A stretch of 64,000 nucleotides of DNA from Zygaena filipendulae (taxonomy: Eukaryota > Arthropoda > Insecta > Lepidoptera > Zygaenidae): positions 5,300,001-5,364,000 of the forward strand of contig OU015653.1 of NCBI GenBank assembly GCA_907165275.2. The letters are read 5' to 3'. A model generated the notes under the pieces. The model saw only the letters and a program-made list of their open reading frames with translations. It was not told where the DNA came from and did no database searches. The position numbers were made by a program, and so were the translations under genes. Shown one piece after another: positions 26,308 to 38,017 of the stretch. Positions within the stretch are counted from its first letter, which is position 1; each line of letters starts with the position of its first letter.

Positions 26308-26495
26308 ATAATCCTTACTATTATCCGAAAATGAGTTAGTTTGTTTTGTTACGCTTTCACACCTTATTAGTTCAACCAATCATCATGAAATTTTGCGTAC
26401 ACGTTGTCTTGGTTACAGAGAATAACATATGGTACTTTTTTATCCCGGAATTCCCTCGGAAACTTTGAAAATATGCGGGTGAAACGTTTAGAGAA
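26308..26495 (+). mobile_element. LEP1-type Helitron, 3' truncated
   Basis: Contains TCCTTACTATTATCCGAAAA, ACACGTTGTCTTGGTTACAG and TTTTTATCCCGGAATTCCC but ends at GCGGGTGAAACG without CTAG. Confidence 0.6.
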
Positions 26496-27514
26496 TTTTC
26501 ACATAGAAAAAAACTTGGGTGTCTCGTCGAACTGAAAAAACAAGGCATGGGCTGCTGTACTACAACTATTATACCTATAATTATCATACAAAGATCTGCT
26601 CGTTTTATTAATATGTTAACAATAAAATACCTATATTATTTGTTTATTTGGTTTAATTTGATTAAATGTAAAATGTATCAAGTTTTTAGTATTATGTAGT
26701 GGTCACAGGTCGTGCAGACATACTTAATGCTTGCAAGAATTTAAATCTGGAATACAAAGCAATATTTTTATGTTCTTCATTAAGCATTTAGGTACCCTAC
26801 TGGCTCTCAACAAAAAGCAGAAGTCACCTACACGAGTCGCAATCCCGGGAACTGGTAATACTTATCACGAAGATAAACTGAATTTCATTTTGAGCTCTCT
26901 AAATAAGTGTCGTTGTAAATGACATGGAGACAAGGCTAAATCGTTGAAATGTCACAAATGTTTCTCACGAAACGTATTCGGGTGATGCGAGTCTATTACA
27001 ACTGAAACGAAAAGAAGAGCGGGAATCGGGGTCGAATGGAACTTTTATGCTGCTTAAAATATGTAGAGAAAGTGAAAAGTAAGAAGGGGGAAGTGTGGAG
27101 GCGGCGGCAGCGGTCAGCGGAGGGATGATGGATCACCGCCGCGCCGCACCATGCCACTACACACCAGAGCCTCCTCTTCTTAACCCAATTACATCTACAA
27201 ACATAGCAACTTTATTCCAAAAGAACTTAACTACCTCTATATAGATCTACCGGCAAATATGTCCTTTTGCGTATACTTATCGTTGATTCAATACCAAACA
27301 GAGTTAATGTTATCTGCAGGTAATTACTATGGGTTACAAAATACAAATTTTATTCATCTTAGCATTTAGATAACTAAAAATATTTTTAACAACTATTAAA
27401 ATAGATACGTCCATAATGTCAGTGTAACCCTCTCTACTCAATCGGAATCATGTGAGAGGTTGTATGTCATGTGTGTGGGGTACAGAGGATGCGGTAGCCG
27501 GGTCGTGTCGCCCC

Positions 27515-27551
27515 CGTCGGGCACGCGCCCGCGCCCGCGCCCGCCCCCGCC
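27515..27551 (+). repeat. (CGCGCC)-type GC tract
   Basis: CACGCGCCCGCGCCCGCGCC and CCCGCC form a short GC-only tract unlike the AT-rich surroundings. Confidence 0.6.
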
Positions 27552-27555
27552 TCCA

Positions 27556-27568
27556 GTTGCCTAGCAAC
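27556..27568. promoter_or_regulatory. RFX-type X-box in GC-rich island
   Basis: GTTGCCTAGCAAC sits at the edge of a (CGCGCC)-rich tract at 27515-27550, in an island that looks promoter-like. Confidence 0.4.
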
Positions 27569-27775
27569 CGTTTGTTTTCGCGCCGCCAGCCGAGCCGACG
27601 CTGGGCGGGATAGAAGGGGTAGCCTCCATGATTGATCAGCCTATCCCGCCACCGACCGAGTGCCTACCACTACACATTCTCTCTAAGATAACAGGACCGC
27701 GCGCTTATAACTAGAGATGAGTACTTATAGGAATTATATGAAATAGATATATCCAAGAATTTCCAAAAAAATTAC

Positions 27776-27868
27776 TGCAGATTTAAAATTATATGAATTA
27801 TATGAATATATAATATTATATTATTAATACATATTATATGAATATTCATATAATTTTATATGTGCAGT
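27776..27868. repeat. AT-rich foldback
   Basis: CTGCAGATTTAAAATTATAT on the left and ATATAATTTTATATGTGCAG on the right are near-inverse copies with ATATGAATAT repeats between. Confidence 0.55.
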
Positions 27869-28099
27869 CCATGATTAAATTCTCCGCGAACCTAAAATAC
27901 TGAGCGATTCATTCTGATTCCCACAGGCACTCTAAAGTAAAATTTTGTCCAAAAAAAAACTGAGTAGCCAGTTAGCGACCCTTGTCACCTAGGGGTGATA
28001 AAAAATAGCCTAGATTCAACCTATTTTCAGACCTACCAAATATAGCTGCACAGAAAATTTGATAAAAATCGGTCAAGGCGTTTCGGAGAAGTTCGATAA

Positions 28100-30715
28100 C
28101 AAACACTGTAACATGAGATTTTTATGTATGTATTAAGTAGATAATTCATCTTTGCACAATTAATTTTGTAGGTAACAAACAGGAAGGCGAATGCTGAAAT
28201 TACATGAAGCAATGTGACTTTTATTACCAGTGTTAGCTTTCCGTCACTTTATTATTTAGTTAAACACAAATTTTTATTACTCTATTTCTCTGTTCTTATA
28301 TTGTTTGGTAGATACAAAAGCTTTTATAATATGTAGTTTCTGCGCCGGCATAGTTCTAACGTTTTGCATAACATTCTATGTATATTAAAGGTTGCACGGG
28401 CTTTATGGTTTCGATACGGATTATTCGGATTATCGTATCTACAAACGTTTTTATAGGTTAAACTATATTATGTTCGACTACCTTTAATTTAGTAATTATT
28501 AATACCTTGTACCCCAATGAAAATATCGACGTTTTTATTTCCAAAGACCATAGTGGAAGAGGAAGAAAATAACAAATGATGACAACATGCTTATTAATGC
28601 TAACATTCTATATATTATAGGTATGTGCCGAAAGTAGACAGAGATTATGAAAGTTCATATGGAATAGAGAAGAGAAAACGAGTTTTTTTTTCCTTTTTAA
28701 CGGTACCTACCATTTCTTATGATTTATTTCGTGTTATACGCTTTAAAATGCTACTTTATATTATTGTTATTCTGTGAAAAACATTATATTCCAATAAAAA
28801 ACATGGGCACGTTTTTATTGTGTCTACCATCTAGCATATTTAAAAAAATGCATTTTAAAGAATTTCATAAAGCATCAGCAATATAACGCTTTAAACTGGT
28901 TGCTTCTTTACAAAACTTCGCGAAAAAAATAAGAACGCAGAGGTGCATGCAAATTTTTAGCTTTCGAATTTTTGTTACACATTTTTTTGTTTACACTAAC
29001 AACCCTACAATGGGGTTTTAGTATTCGCAACCAATTTCGCAGAAGTTATGAATGCTGGTGCACAATTTGCGTAACCGTTCCGCAATTGCTTTGTCCTAGA
29101 AAATAATAGATACTTTATTGCCCAAAAAAGTAGTGCAGACCCTTTACTAGGCCTTTACGGGTGCGCAAATTGCGCAGTAGTTTACTTTCAGTCTAGTATA
29201 TTTTGAAGATGATGGTAAGTTTTTATCGATCAAGTTCTTTACTAAGCATAAGAACATCTACACACTACTGTAACTTTTGGCACACCTGCATAACAAGCAA
29301 TGGCTGTTTTGCTTTTTTAATGTGAAGAAATTATAGATAGAGATCGAGAATTCTTTACCGTGCATCAAGACAATAAAGCACTTTTCTTAAAACTAATCAC
29401 TGACTTCTGCGATGTACTTCCATCAGACAAGCAATCTTAAGATTATATACTTACAATTAGTAGGTATATCATAACATATGAGTTATATAAAATACGGATA
29501 TGTGTTACTTTTCAAATCCACCAATAAATAAATAGTTCAACTATTATATTTGAGAAGAAATCAGCAAATTTACAGCAAAAATGTTACTTCGGTTCACTGT
29601 CGTTTGCCTAATTGTAATTTGAATTCTCGTATAGTATTTATGTACCTATAGGTATTAGTTCTTTTTTTATTCAAGTAATATTATACATGTAACAACGGAC
29701 ACGATTGTAAGCTGCTTTTAGGCATACATACATATTATGATAACATAATGGCAGTTTTTCTAGTGGACATTGAGTCACAAAATATTATATATCGGAAACG
29801 GTTTAAATTAAAGGAAAAAAATCTTTGAAATTACCTAGTATGTACTTAACTAATCAAACAAATGAAATTTCTGAAATAATTTTTTTCCGTCTGACTAATA
29901 ACAGTGGAATGAAGGAAAAACTAACAAGAGTGTAATTAGGCGCCGTCGAAGTTAATTGAGGCGGTTGACATCCTTTCACAGAAAAACTATTTTGATAATA
30001 GAATTTAATGATAGGGTTATTTAAAAAAAGACATTGTAACGGACGCGATATTGAATATTAAATTTCACTACAATACAATATTCTATCGATGTAGGTTTGT
30101 CGATTTCATTTTCTACTGCGTAGATACCATATTGAAAAATGATGAAGGAGTTTGAAAATAAGTTATTTTTAATTGGATCAATTAAAATTTAAAATCAAAA
30201 GTGATGAATTAAATATGTACTACCCTTATAATGTCGTAAATAGGTAGTGTGATCCCCGTTAGTTTTACTTTAAAACTACGCAGTACGCATACTAAAAATT
30301 TAAGGCGATAGAAGCTAAAAAATACTTCCTGAGAAAATTTATTTAAGTAGGTAGGTATGTACCTACCTACTTAAATAAAAAAAAATGAAAAATGTTTGAA
30401 AATTGTTTGAAAAATAGAATATTTAGAATAATAAAGAAAATTATCACAGCTGTATTGGCTACTAAGAGAACCACTAGAACTTACATAATTATATTATCCT
30501 GTTTGAAAAATGTTTATAATATTATGTTTAGCTAAAATAATAACTGTAAACTAATGATTATTATCTTTGAATTATAACGGTGAACGTTCTCTCCTGGACC
30601 TACCTATACCCTCGGATCCCTTAGACTGTGCAGTGTGCGTGTCCGACGCGCACTTGGCCAACGTTCAAGACCAAAAATTTTATCTATCACTACATAGTTT
30701 AAAATAAAGTCGCTT
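28100..30715. other. AT-rich spacer, no gene seen
   Basis: No frame over 60 codons in 2.6 kb. Around 28980-29180 the words GCGTAACCGTTCCGCAATTGC and GTGCGCAAATTGCGCAGTAG stand out, with a GCGCAAATTGCGC palindrome at 29162. Confidence 0.5.
30338..30379. repeat. Perfect 20-bp inverted repeat with 2-base loop
   Basis: The arms TTTATTTAAGTAGGTAGGTA and TACCTACCTACTTAAATAAA are exact complements around TG. They are built from the TAGGTAC motif that is abundant throughout the window. Confidence 0.85.
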
Positions 30716-30897
30716 TCTCTGTCCCTATATCCCTATGTATGCTTAAATCTTTAAACTACGCAACGGATTTTGATGCGGTTTTCACACCAATAGATAGAGT
30801 GATTCATGAGGAAGAAGAAGATTGTAACTATATTTTATCCTGGAATTCCCGTGGGAACTCCGAAATTACCGCAGGTGAAACCGCGCGGGTCAGCTAG
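30716..30897 (+). mobile_element. Helitron-like element with CTAG end
   Basis: CTACGCAACGGATTTTGATG, ATAGATAGAGTGATTCATGA, GGAATTCCCGTGGGAACTCC and GAAACCGCGCGGGTCAGCTAG in the usual order. Confidence 0.65.
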
Positions 30898-31984
30898 TTA
30901 GGTAGGTATATACAGGAATATTTTTTATTCAGTGCGCAAACTTTTACAAATTAAACTCAAAGGAGTTTTATTAAACACCTATTTTTTATTTTGATAAGTC
31001 TTAATACAAAAAAATAAATTATCGTGAACAAAAGATGTATACTTTGAAATCGATTTTTTGGCTACTCTATTTGCGACCGCCACACTGCGCGCGAGCGCTC
31101 GTTCGGGTAGGTATTTACGTGGGTTACAAATTACAATGTACCAACAGCTGATCAAGGTCTTTCACACCCCCTGCAACACCGCCGCATACGGTGCACGGTG
31201 CGCGCGCCCATTGATATTATTACGAATAGAGAGTGTCCATATTTTGCTAATTTAATGCCGGATAAAAAAATATAAAAAGTTTTGAATAAATAATCAAAAT
31301 GTGTTCTATTACTGATACTGAACCACCAAAATTTTTTTGCGCATTGCTTAAAAAATTCCTATATTTGTCGACTACAAAAATTTTCAAGTCAACAATTTTT
31401 TTTAACAAGTAATTTGTAAAAAACCATGTAATCCTTTGCATAGTGATGACGATTCTACCTTTTTTTAATAAACGTAAATATCTATAATATGTCATATCAT
31501 GTTGTTCATAATGATAAATTCACTGTTTCACTGTTTTTTTAGTTGGAACGTGATTTAGTTTCCGTAGGTTTCGTATCTTTCTTGAGCTGAGCCGTTTCTC
31601 TAAAAAACCTTGCTTTACGTGAGATGTGTAATATGTTATATTACTAGGTAAATATATGTATATATTACTAGGTTGGTACCTAAAGGTTAATTCATTTGAA
31701 AAATGTAATAAAGCACATATTTCCAGCATATCTTATCAAGAAATTCCAGCGTAGCGGACCGCGCGGCCCGGCCGGCGGACGCGTTCCGTTCCAAATTACT
31801 TCTATTATTTTATAATCCCTCCTAGTTACGATTTGAATATTAATGACATTCCAAGACATTTTCCTCTTTTGTATATACGCTCAGATACCTACTCGTAATC
31901 CAATAATTACAACCGTCGACGTCGCATTAACAATGTATATCTATAGATACGCTGCATCTTTGCAAACTTTTGTATCAACTATAG

Positions 31985-32132
31985 GTATACATATAAAATG
32001 TTTTGTCCTGAATAACTCATGGATCAACGCTCAGCCTAAACCGCTGATCGTAGAGACCTGAAACTTGAACCCCTAACAGCATGAAAAGTTTGTATGGAAA
32101 TCATCGCGGGTGAAACCGCGCGGGGCAGCTAG
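31985..32132 (+). mobile_element. Helitron-like repeat, GATCAACGCTCAGCC variant
   Basis: Contains AACCGCTGATCGTAGAGACC followed by TGAAACTTG and a 3' end CGCGGGTGAAACCGCGCGGG then GCAGCTAG. It is the plus-orientation relative of 46091-46340 and 61795-62050. Confidence 0.6.
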
Positions 32133-32369
32133 TATATCTATCTATATAGCTTTTAAAACTTCTGATTGATTGACTTCAAAGATTCTTTATAGCCAGATAA
32201 TATTTTTACTACCCAATGTTACAAATCACGATTACCTAATGATAAATACAACAGTAGGTAATGAAAATAGTGAAGACAAAGAGAGGCGCCATATTATGTA
32301 GGTACACAAAGTAGGTGAGTAGATATCATCGAACGCTATATGATTACACCTTTCTAGAGAACTTTTTTA

Positions 32370-32700
32370 ATTAAAACATTCACCTACCGCGCCCCGGCCC
32401 AACGGAAATTTATAAAAAACCTCGACGGCTGCACTAAGGTGGATTCAACTTTTTATTGATATCCGTAAAAAACAGAGCACACGCGCCTTCGAAATCCGAT
32501 TAAAAAAGGGGTGAAGTCGCGTGTCTTAAGAAAAAAAGTTCTGTATAGCGCGGCACTAATTCGACGGGCTAGTGATAGAGCTATTTGGGCGCCGTTAAGC
32601 CCGTAGCCGGTGCGGCCGATTGTGCCGATAACTATTAATTGGATCCATACGGTAATCGATAACCACATGAAGATACATCTACACATTGCTTGCATCTGCC
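32370..32700. promoter_or_regulatory. Candidate regulatory island
   Basis: CCTACCGCGCCCCGGCCCAA, TTTTTATTGATATCCG, GGCACTAATTCGACGGGCTA and ACTATTAATTGGATCC. No transposon signature and no convincing frame. Confidence 0.3.
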
Positions 32701-33195
32701 GTTTGAATATTATAGGTCAGTTTTTGTTTATTTATAATCAAATTAAAAAAATATTTGAGATTTGCAATAAACACATTTTCAGGTACCTACTCTAACGAGA
32801 TATGTGAATCAGTTTCTGTATTTTTAACTATTAAGACATGCGAAAAAGAATCACTAAGCATCAAATAAAATTAATATTATCCTTATTAATACATCACTTA
32901 ACATACTTATGGTATGAAAGTGGGTATAGATTCAATTTCCTTACCTTTTATCATTAATCTAAAACTCACTAAGTAATCCTACAAAATGTAACAGGTGTCA
33001 GCTTATAAAAAAAACTCACCGTGACCCGAACGAAAGCTGTTTACTTCAACTGTCAAATCTAACTTTTTTAAACTGCAACTATCTCTGTTCGTAATTCCTA
33101 ATAAAAAAAGTGTGCTGTCAACTCCGACACACGACTAGAGTTTACTCCATTATATTTGTTATCTCTGCTAATCTATACTTATTAATATAAAGAGA

Positions 33196-33362
33196 CTAGC
33201 TGTGCCCCGCGGTTTCACCCGCGTGAGTTTTGGGATCAGGAACCTTTGCGGACGCAGGCAAAGCAACCCGCCAAAGTTTCATCACAATCGGACCAATGGT
33301 TTCGAAACGCATAGAGGACAGACATACAAACATTAATTTTTATTTATAAAGAAAAAGATATA
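33196..33362 (-). mobile_element. Helitron-like element abutting an inverted partner
   Basis: Starts CTAGCTGTGCCCCGCGGTTTC; the interior (AAAGTTTCATCACAATCGGA) differs from LEP1. It abuts 33363-33555, which has the same 3' end on the opposite strand. Confidence 0.6.
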
Positions 33363-33555
33363 GATAAAGTTTGTGAATTGTGAGTTTGTGATGTTGTAGG
33401 GGGTAATCTCTGGATCTATTGAACCGATTTTGAAAATTATTTTACCAATACATCGCTACAGTGTTTCTGAGTGCCATAGGGTAGGTACTTATTATCTCGG
33501 AATTCGGGTGGGAACTCCGAAATTACCGCGGGTGAAACCGCGGGGGACCAGCTAG
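33363..33555 (+). mobile_element. LEP1-like element, inverted partner
   Basis: Ends GGAACTCCGAAATTACCGCG, GGTGAAACCGCGGGGGACCA and GCTAG. Together with 33196-33362 it forms a pair with CTAG ends facing outward. Confidence 0.6.
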
Positions 33556-33574
33556 TTGTAAATAACAACGTCCG

Positions 33575-33588
33575 GTTGCCATAGCAAC
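33575..33588. promoter_or_regulatory. RFX-type X-box, copy 1
   Basis: GTTGCCATAGCAAC is a close match to the RFX X-box (GTTNCCATGGNAAC). In animals these sites drive ciliary genes; no ciliary gene is seen beside it. Confidence 0.4.
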
Positions 33589-33676
33589 GTTTCCACTGCG
33601 TTGGTCTGGCCCTAAGAACAATGCTTTAGTTATTCTTCTGAGGTCTGGCCAGCTCATTTGTATATAACAACGTCTA

Positions 33677-33690
33677 GTTGCCATAGCAAC
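33677..33690. promoter_or_regulatory. RFX-type X-box, copy 2
   Basis: Second identical GTTGCCATAGCAAC, 102 bp from the first, in the duplicated segment. Confidence 0.4.
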
Positions 33691-34402
33691 GTGCGTAGAT
33701 AAGTTGCGCACGGACGTACCTAATAAGTACTAAGTACAGTCGACGATACTGAATGAGGAAATCCTCGAGTGTCGTTGGGACCTATTGGGGTTTGAAGATT
33801 AAATGAAAATAAGGGTTTATGATGTTTTCTGTTTCACCGGTGCACGGTGGGTTGAGCTTTTTAAAAATAAAAAGTAAAGTCAACGGCGCTGGCGAATGTC
33901 TTGGTGGTGGCTTTTTTTTTGCAAGTTTGTGATCCTCTTACTCCCTTACATCAAGATCAAATTGTCAGATTATATTGATATGTACACTTTTCAGTATGTA
34001 ATTAACCATACTTAATCTGACGCGCTTGAGTAGGTATTTGTAATGGCTAGCTATCGTGTAGGTATAGTTTTTTTTAACTATTCTGACGGCTATCCTAGAC
34101 GCGTGACTCTGTGTAGAAATCGGTTTAAAATGTTCAATAAAAATCTCACTGTTAGTCAAACAATTTCCGAACCCCACCAAATCGACATGTTTTTCACCTG
34201 CGCACTGCATCAGGTACCCGTTTCGATAATTTTCACAGAGGAAAAGCTTGGGCGTCTCGTCGAACTGAACCTAATCAGAAAGATGCAGCCTGTTATTAGT
34301 CACTGAAAAAACAAGGCGTGGACTGCCGGACCATAACGTATAACGTTTTATTTAACTCCCCATAAATTTTCATACCCCGGACTTATATGTATTATATGAA
34401 AA

Positions 34403-34619
34403 CTAGCTGTTCCTCGCAGTTTTTTCCCCAGTAATTTCGAAGTTCCAGTAATTTTGGAGTTCCCGCAGAATTTCCGGGATAAAAAGTAACCATGTCCTTC
34501 TCTGTACCCCTGACAACGTGCATGCAAAATTTCATGACGATCGGTTTAGCCGTCGAGGCTTGAAAACGTAGCAAACAAACAAACAAACTCATTTATGCAT
34601 ATATAATATTAGTAAGGAT
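34403..34619 (-). mobile_element. LEP1-type Helitron, nearly complete
   Basis: Starts CTAGCTGTTCCTCGCAGTTTT, contains GTCCTTCTCTGTACCCCTGA and ends TATAATATTAGTAAGGAT. Confidence 0.75.
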
Positions 34620-37257
34620 AGAAGGTGAAAATCGACCGTCTATAAATGGCAATTCGGCTAGATCTCGTCTAGGCGGCTTGGTGAGGCGATTTGTGAAGCG
34701 ACTAGTCGCAAGGCGAAAATCGACCCGTGTAAACCCCTCCTTAGGTACTCCTCCAAAAAATAGTAAGTAAACTAATATTCTTCAGATAGAATTTTAAATA
34801 AAAAAATATTTAAAAAAGAATGAAACTAAAAAGTGAAACTCAACCCTTTGCATGGTGAGTGTCTTTCAACAAACATACTTATACGGTGAACGTTTTTTTC
34901 CGTAGAAGCGTATGCTGCGCGTCACTCGAAGTTCACCTACTATCGCATCCGGTGAACAAGTGCATAAAAAACTCACAATAGAAGGGTTGGGTAACTAACG
35001 GTGAAGATATAATGGCCGTGTAAACATCGTGTAATTGCACGTACCTACTGTAAGCAACGAAAGGGTTGTGGTTGTTTTTTTTTTTATTGTAATTTTTTCA
35101 ACACTTAATTTAAGGTAGAACTCATATTATGCCTTTTATATTATTTAAATAAGACATAGAATAATTGAAAACTATCTATACGAATAATTTTGATTTTTTT
35201 TTTTTTGCAATAGGTACCTACCTACCTATCTCATATAGTGTCTATTAAATTAAAGTTAATATTAAAAACTAACAAAACCAATTTTTGTTAGTATAACACT
35301 TTGATTATGATTAGCATAATTTGGCGTCTGTAATAATTCTTTCTCACAAGCAGAACATAATAAATTGCAAACTGACAATGGTTACAAAGAAGCCGTAAAA
35401 AACTAGACAACAATCAATAGTATCCACCCTTTTATTGTAGCCGATTGTATACCGCTGATAAAGGGATAAATGCCGTGGCTGTCCACGAAACTAATTGATA
35501 AATGATTGAGATTTCACAAATTCGATAAAAAATATTTTTGTAAAAAATTCAGTGTGGTATGGTGAATACTTGTCGTTTCTTTTAAATACAACGTCGAAAT
35601 TTTTGTCATTTGGCTCTAGATAGAGTTAGTGCCTAGTGGATACCTGTATACCTACCCGTAAAAATTAAATTTCAAATATTCTCTAATTAAAATATTTAGT
35701 AGAAACTAATACATATAAAATTAAGGCTGATATATCTAGTAAATTGTTAGCGTTAAGATAATAAACTTGAATTTTTTTACACAAATGCACGTTTGGCCTA
35801 CCATAGTGGACCAATTTAGAATGAAAATTAAATTATTTTTAACTAATATATAAACAAAACAACATCTGAAATGAGTTACGTAAAGTTATATTAGATACGT
35901 GTACCTTATAGTTTTTAATAAATAATCAAAAATAATGAAGAAACGTATAAACCAAAAAAAGTGTGTTAACATTTATACTTAGGTAAATATAAAATATTAA
36001 ATAAATAAATTCTAACAGGTAAAAAAAAACTTTACAGTACAAATAAGCTTTTTCCTGATTTTGAATTTGCATATTTTGCGTCAATAAATGTACAGAGAAC
36101 TCATATCAAATTATATTTAAGTAGGTATAGGTAATTATTAGTATTTAATTGTAGAATAAAACACACTGTCTAATTTTAATTTAGTTAGATCCAATTAGAC
36201 CCTTCCTTTATTTTCTGTTCAGTGAACAAAATCTTTTGCCTATTTCTATCAAAAGATCCTAATTCACAACTGTCGATTCCAAAAGGATTTTTTTCGACGA
36301 TAACGGCAATCGATCGACACAAGGTAGTGATTATTAGTTTCAAAAGCACCCTTTTCTGACCCACTTTTTACCAGTTTCTGATATTTTTTACTCTTCCCTC
36401 TTCAAAAATTCTAAGCTCCCTTTGAAAAGCCGGGCGTGAACGAGTTGATGATATTACATTTTTTTGTAAAAAAATAGAATTCACGAACAATCAACTATAG
36501 CATTAACAACAAAACAGCGTTGTTGTTCGCATTGTGTGAGTTTTTACTAGATCGCGTGCGCTTGCGCGTTGGCGGGCGTCCGTGCGAACCCTTCCTGCGT
36601 GCGGATTGAACTCCGAACCCTTCCCACCGAGACTCGGCTATATGCGCGAGGGTTGTGCCATGTAGCGACTGCATTGGGTCACAACGTCCTAATACCGCTT
36701 GTGTAGCTCGGCGCATACGCTGTTTAGATCCTCAGAGCGTTCCGTAAATTTCGCATGTGTGTTGCCCGACAGCTGCATCAGTTTTTATATACATTCTCTC
36801 ATTTTTTCTCAATGGCCGAATGCGACGCACCCTTGAAACAGTTTGCGTAATCGATGACAAAACTAAATATTCCGCCTGATGATTTCCGTATTTTTGGAGA
36901 ACCCATGCACTGTGAGAGAATGACTGACGTTTTGATTTGAAAATTTTTAATGACTACTCTGACTATCGTAAAACTACGCATAAATGTAGAAATTCTCTAT
37001 ATGCTGCAATAATATAGATATTTATCTATAAAATACGAAAAGAAAGGTAGATACCTACTGTTTAAAAATTACAAGCAACTAAAGGAAGACGGCTATCTAA
37101 TATTTGATCGTGTGCAATAATTGAATTCTAATGCGAAGAAAAAACCTAAAGGATATCAACACCCGATCTCACTTCTCAGAAGTTGTAAGTTTATGCATGT
37201 GGACATGAAGGTAACGTAGGTACTACGAATATTGTGCAACATCGACGGGAAATTTTA
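34620..37257. other. Spacer, no gene seen
   Basis: AT-rich apart from the GC island at 36.5 kb. The words AGGCGATTTGTGAAGCGACT and TAGTCGCAAGGCGAAAATCG at 34680-34720 belong to an unassigned repeat. Confidence 0.45.
36480..36740. promoter_or_regulatory. GC-rich island
   Basis: Includes GATCGCGTGCGCTTGCGCGT and two CGAACCCTTCC repeats (36586 and 36616). The minus-strand frame of 73 codons has no motif. Confidence 0.25.
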
Positions 37258-37629
37258 CTAACCGACTTCCAAAAAGGAGGAGGGTATTCTGTGTATTATG
37301 TGTGTATTAAATATTAATGTGTGTGTTTTTTATGGATTTCCACTGATGTTTTGTAAACGGTGATGAGCAGTTGACACTAGGCTATTCTAACTTAAATAAA
37401 TTATAAACCGACTCACTTAAAAGCGAGAAACAAACAAAATTTCAACAAAAAAATTTACTAAATCGACTTCCAAATACACAAATACTAAAAAGCTAAAAAA
37501 AAAATAGATATTTAATCCAAAAGACAAAAATACTCGTTATATTAATATTGGTTTGGTTCGGTGGTTGAAGTCGGTGACAAGCCAAATAGGGAGTAGATAT
37601 ATTTTTGTCTTTTGGATTAAATCAGTAAC

Positions 37630-38009
37630 CAGGCGCGGTCCGAAGGGGGGGTCACGGGGGACATGACCCCCCCAAAATCCATTTTTTTCGTAATGTGTGC
37701 AATAAAATTGTGTATTGTGAAGTCTAATTTATTACTCGACATCCTACTTAATATTATAAATGTGAAAGTGTGGATGTTTGGATGTTTAGATGTTTGGATG
37801 TTTGTTACTCAATCACGCAAAAGCGGCTGAACGGATTTGGATGAAATTTGGCATGCACGTTGTCAGGGGTACAGAAAAGTACATAGTGTACTTTTTATCC
37901 CGGAATTCCCGCGGGAACTCCGAAATTACCGCGGTGAAACCGTGGGGCACAGCTAGTATTATATTATTAGTGACCTCCCCCCCAAAATTTCAGCCTGCGA
38001 CCGCGCCTG
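37630..38009. mobile_element. hAT-like MITE with perfect 8-bp duplication
   Basis: Ends are CAGGCGCGGTC and its exact inverse GACCGCGCCTG. The flanks carry a perfect 8-base duplication TCAGTAAC (37622-37629 and 38010-38017), as expected for hAT transposition. G/C-run subterminal sequence (GGGGGGGTCACGGGGGACAT) and an interior LEP1 copy (37742-37956) fill it. It encodes no transposase. Confidence 0.9.
37742..37956 (+). mobile_element. LEP1-type Helitron nested in hAT MITE
   Basis: Runs from TCCTACTTAATATTATAAATG through a (GGATGTTT) tract to GAAACCGTGGGGCACAGCTAG. It is internal to the hAT MITE and nearly identical to the copy at 15571-15804. Confidence 0.85.
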
Positions 38010-38017
38010 TCAGTAAC

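Larger units (their letters stand above)
27420..27720. promoter_or_regulatory. GC-rich island with X-box
   Basis: Contains CCCGTCGGGCACGCGCCCGC, the X-box at 27556 and GCCAGCCGAGCCGACGCTGG. It is promoter-like, but no gene can be attached to it. Confidence 0.35.
33560..33692. repeat. Duplicated segment carrying GTTGCCATAGCAAC
   Basis: AACAACGTCCGGTTGCCATA then GCAACGT recurs 102 bp later as AACAACGTCTAGTTGCCATA then GCAACGT. The intervening segment carries GGTCTGGCC twice. Confidence 0.7.

Noticed and set aside
34043..34306. 87-codon plus-strand frame
   Set aside because: Its C-terminal part (GGGCGTCTCGTCGAACTGAA) recurs at 26518-26537, so it is a dispersed repeat, not a gene.
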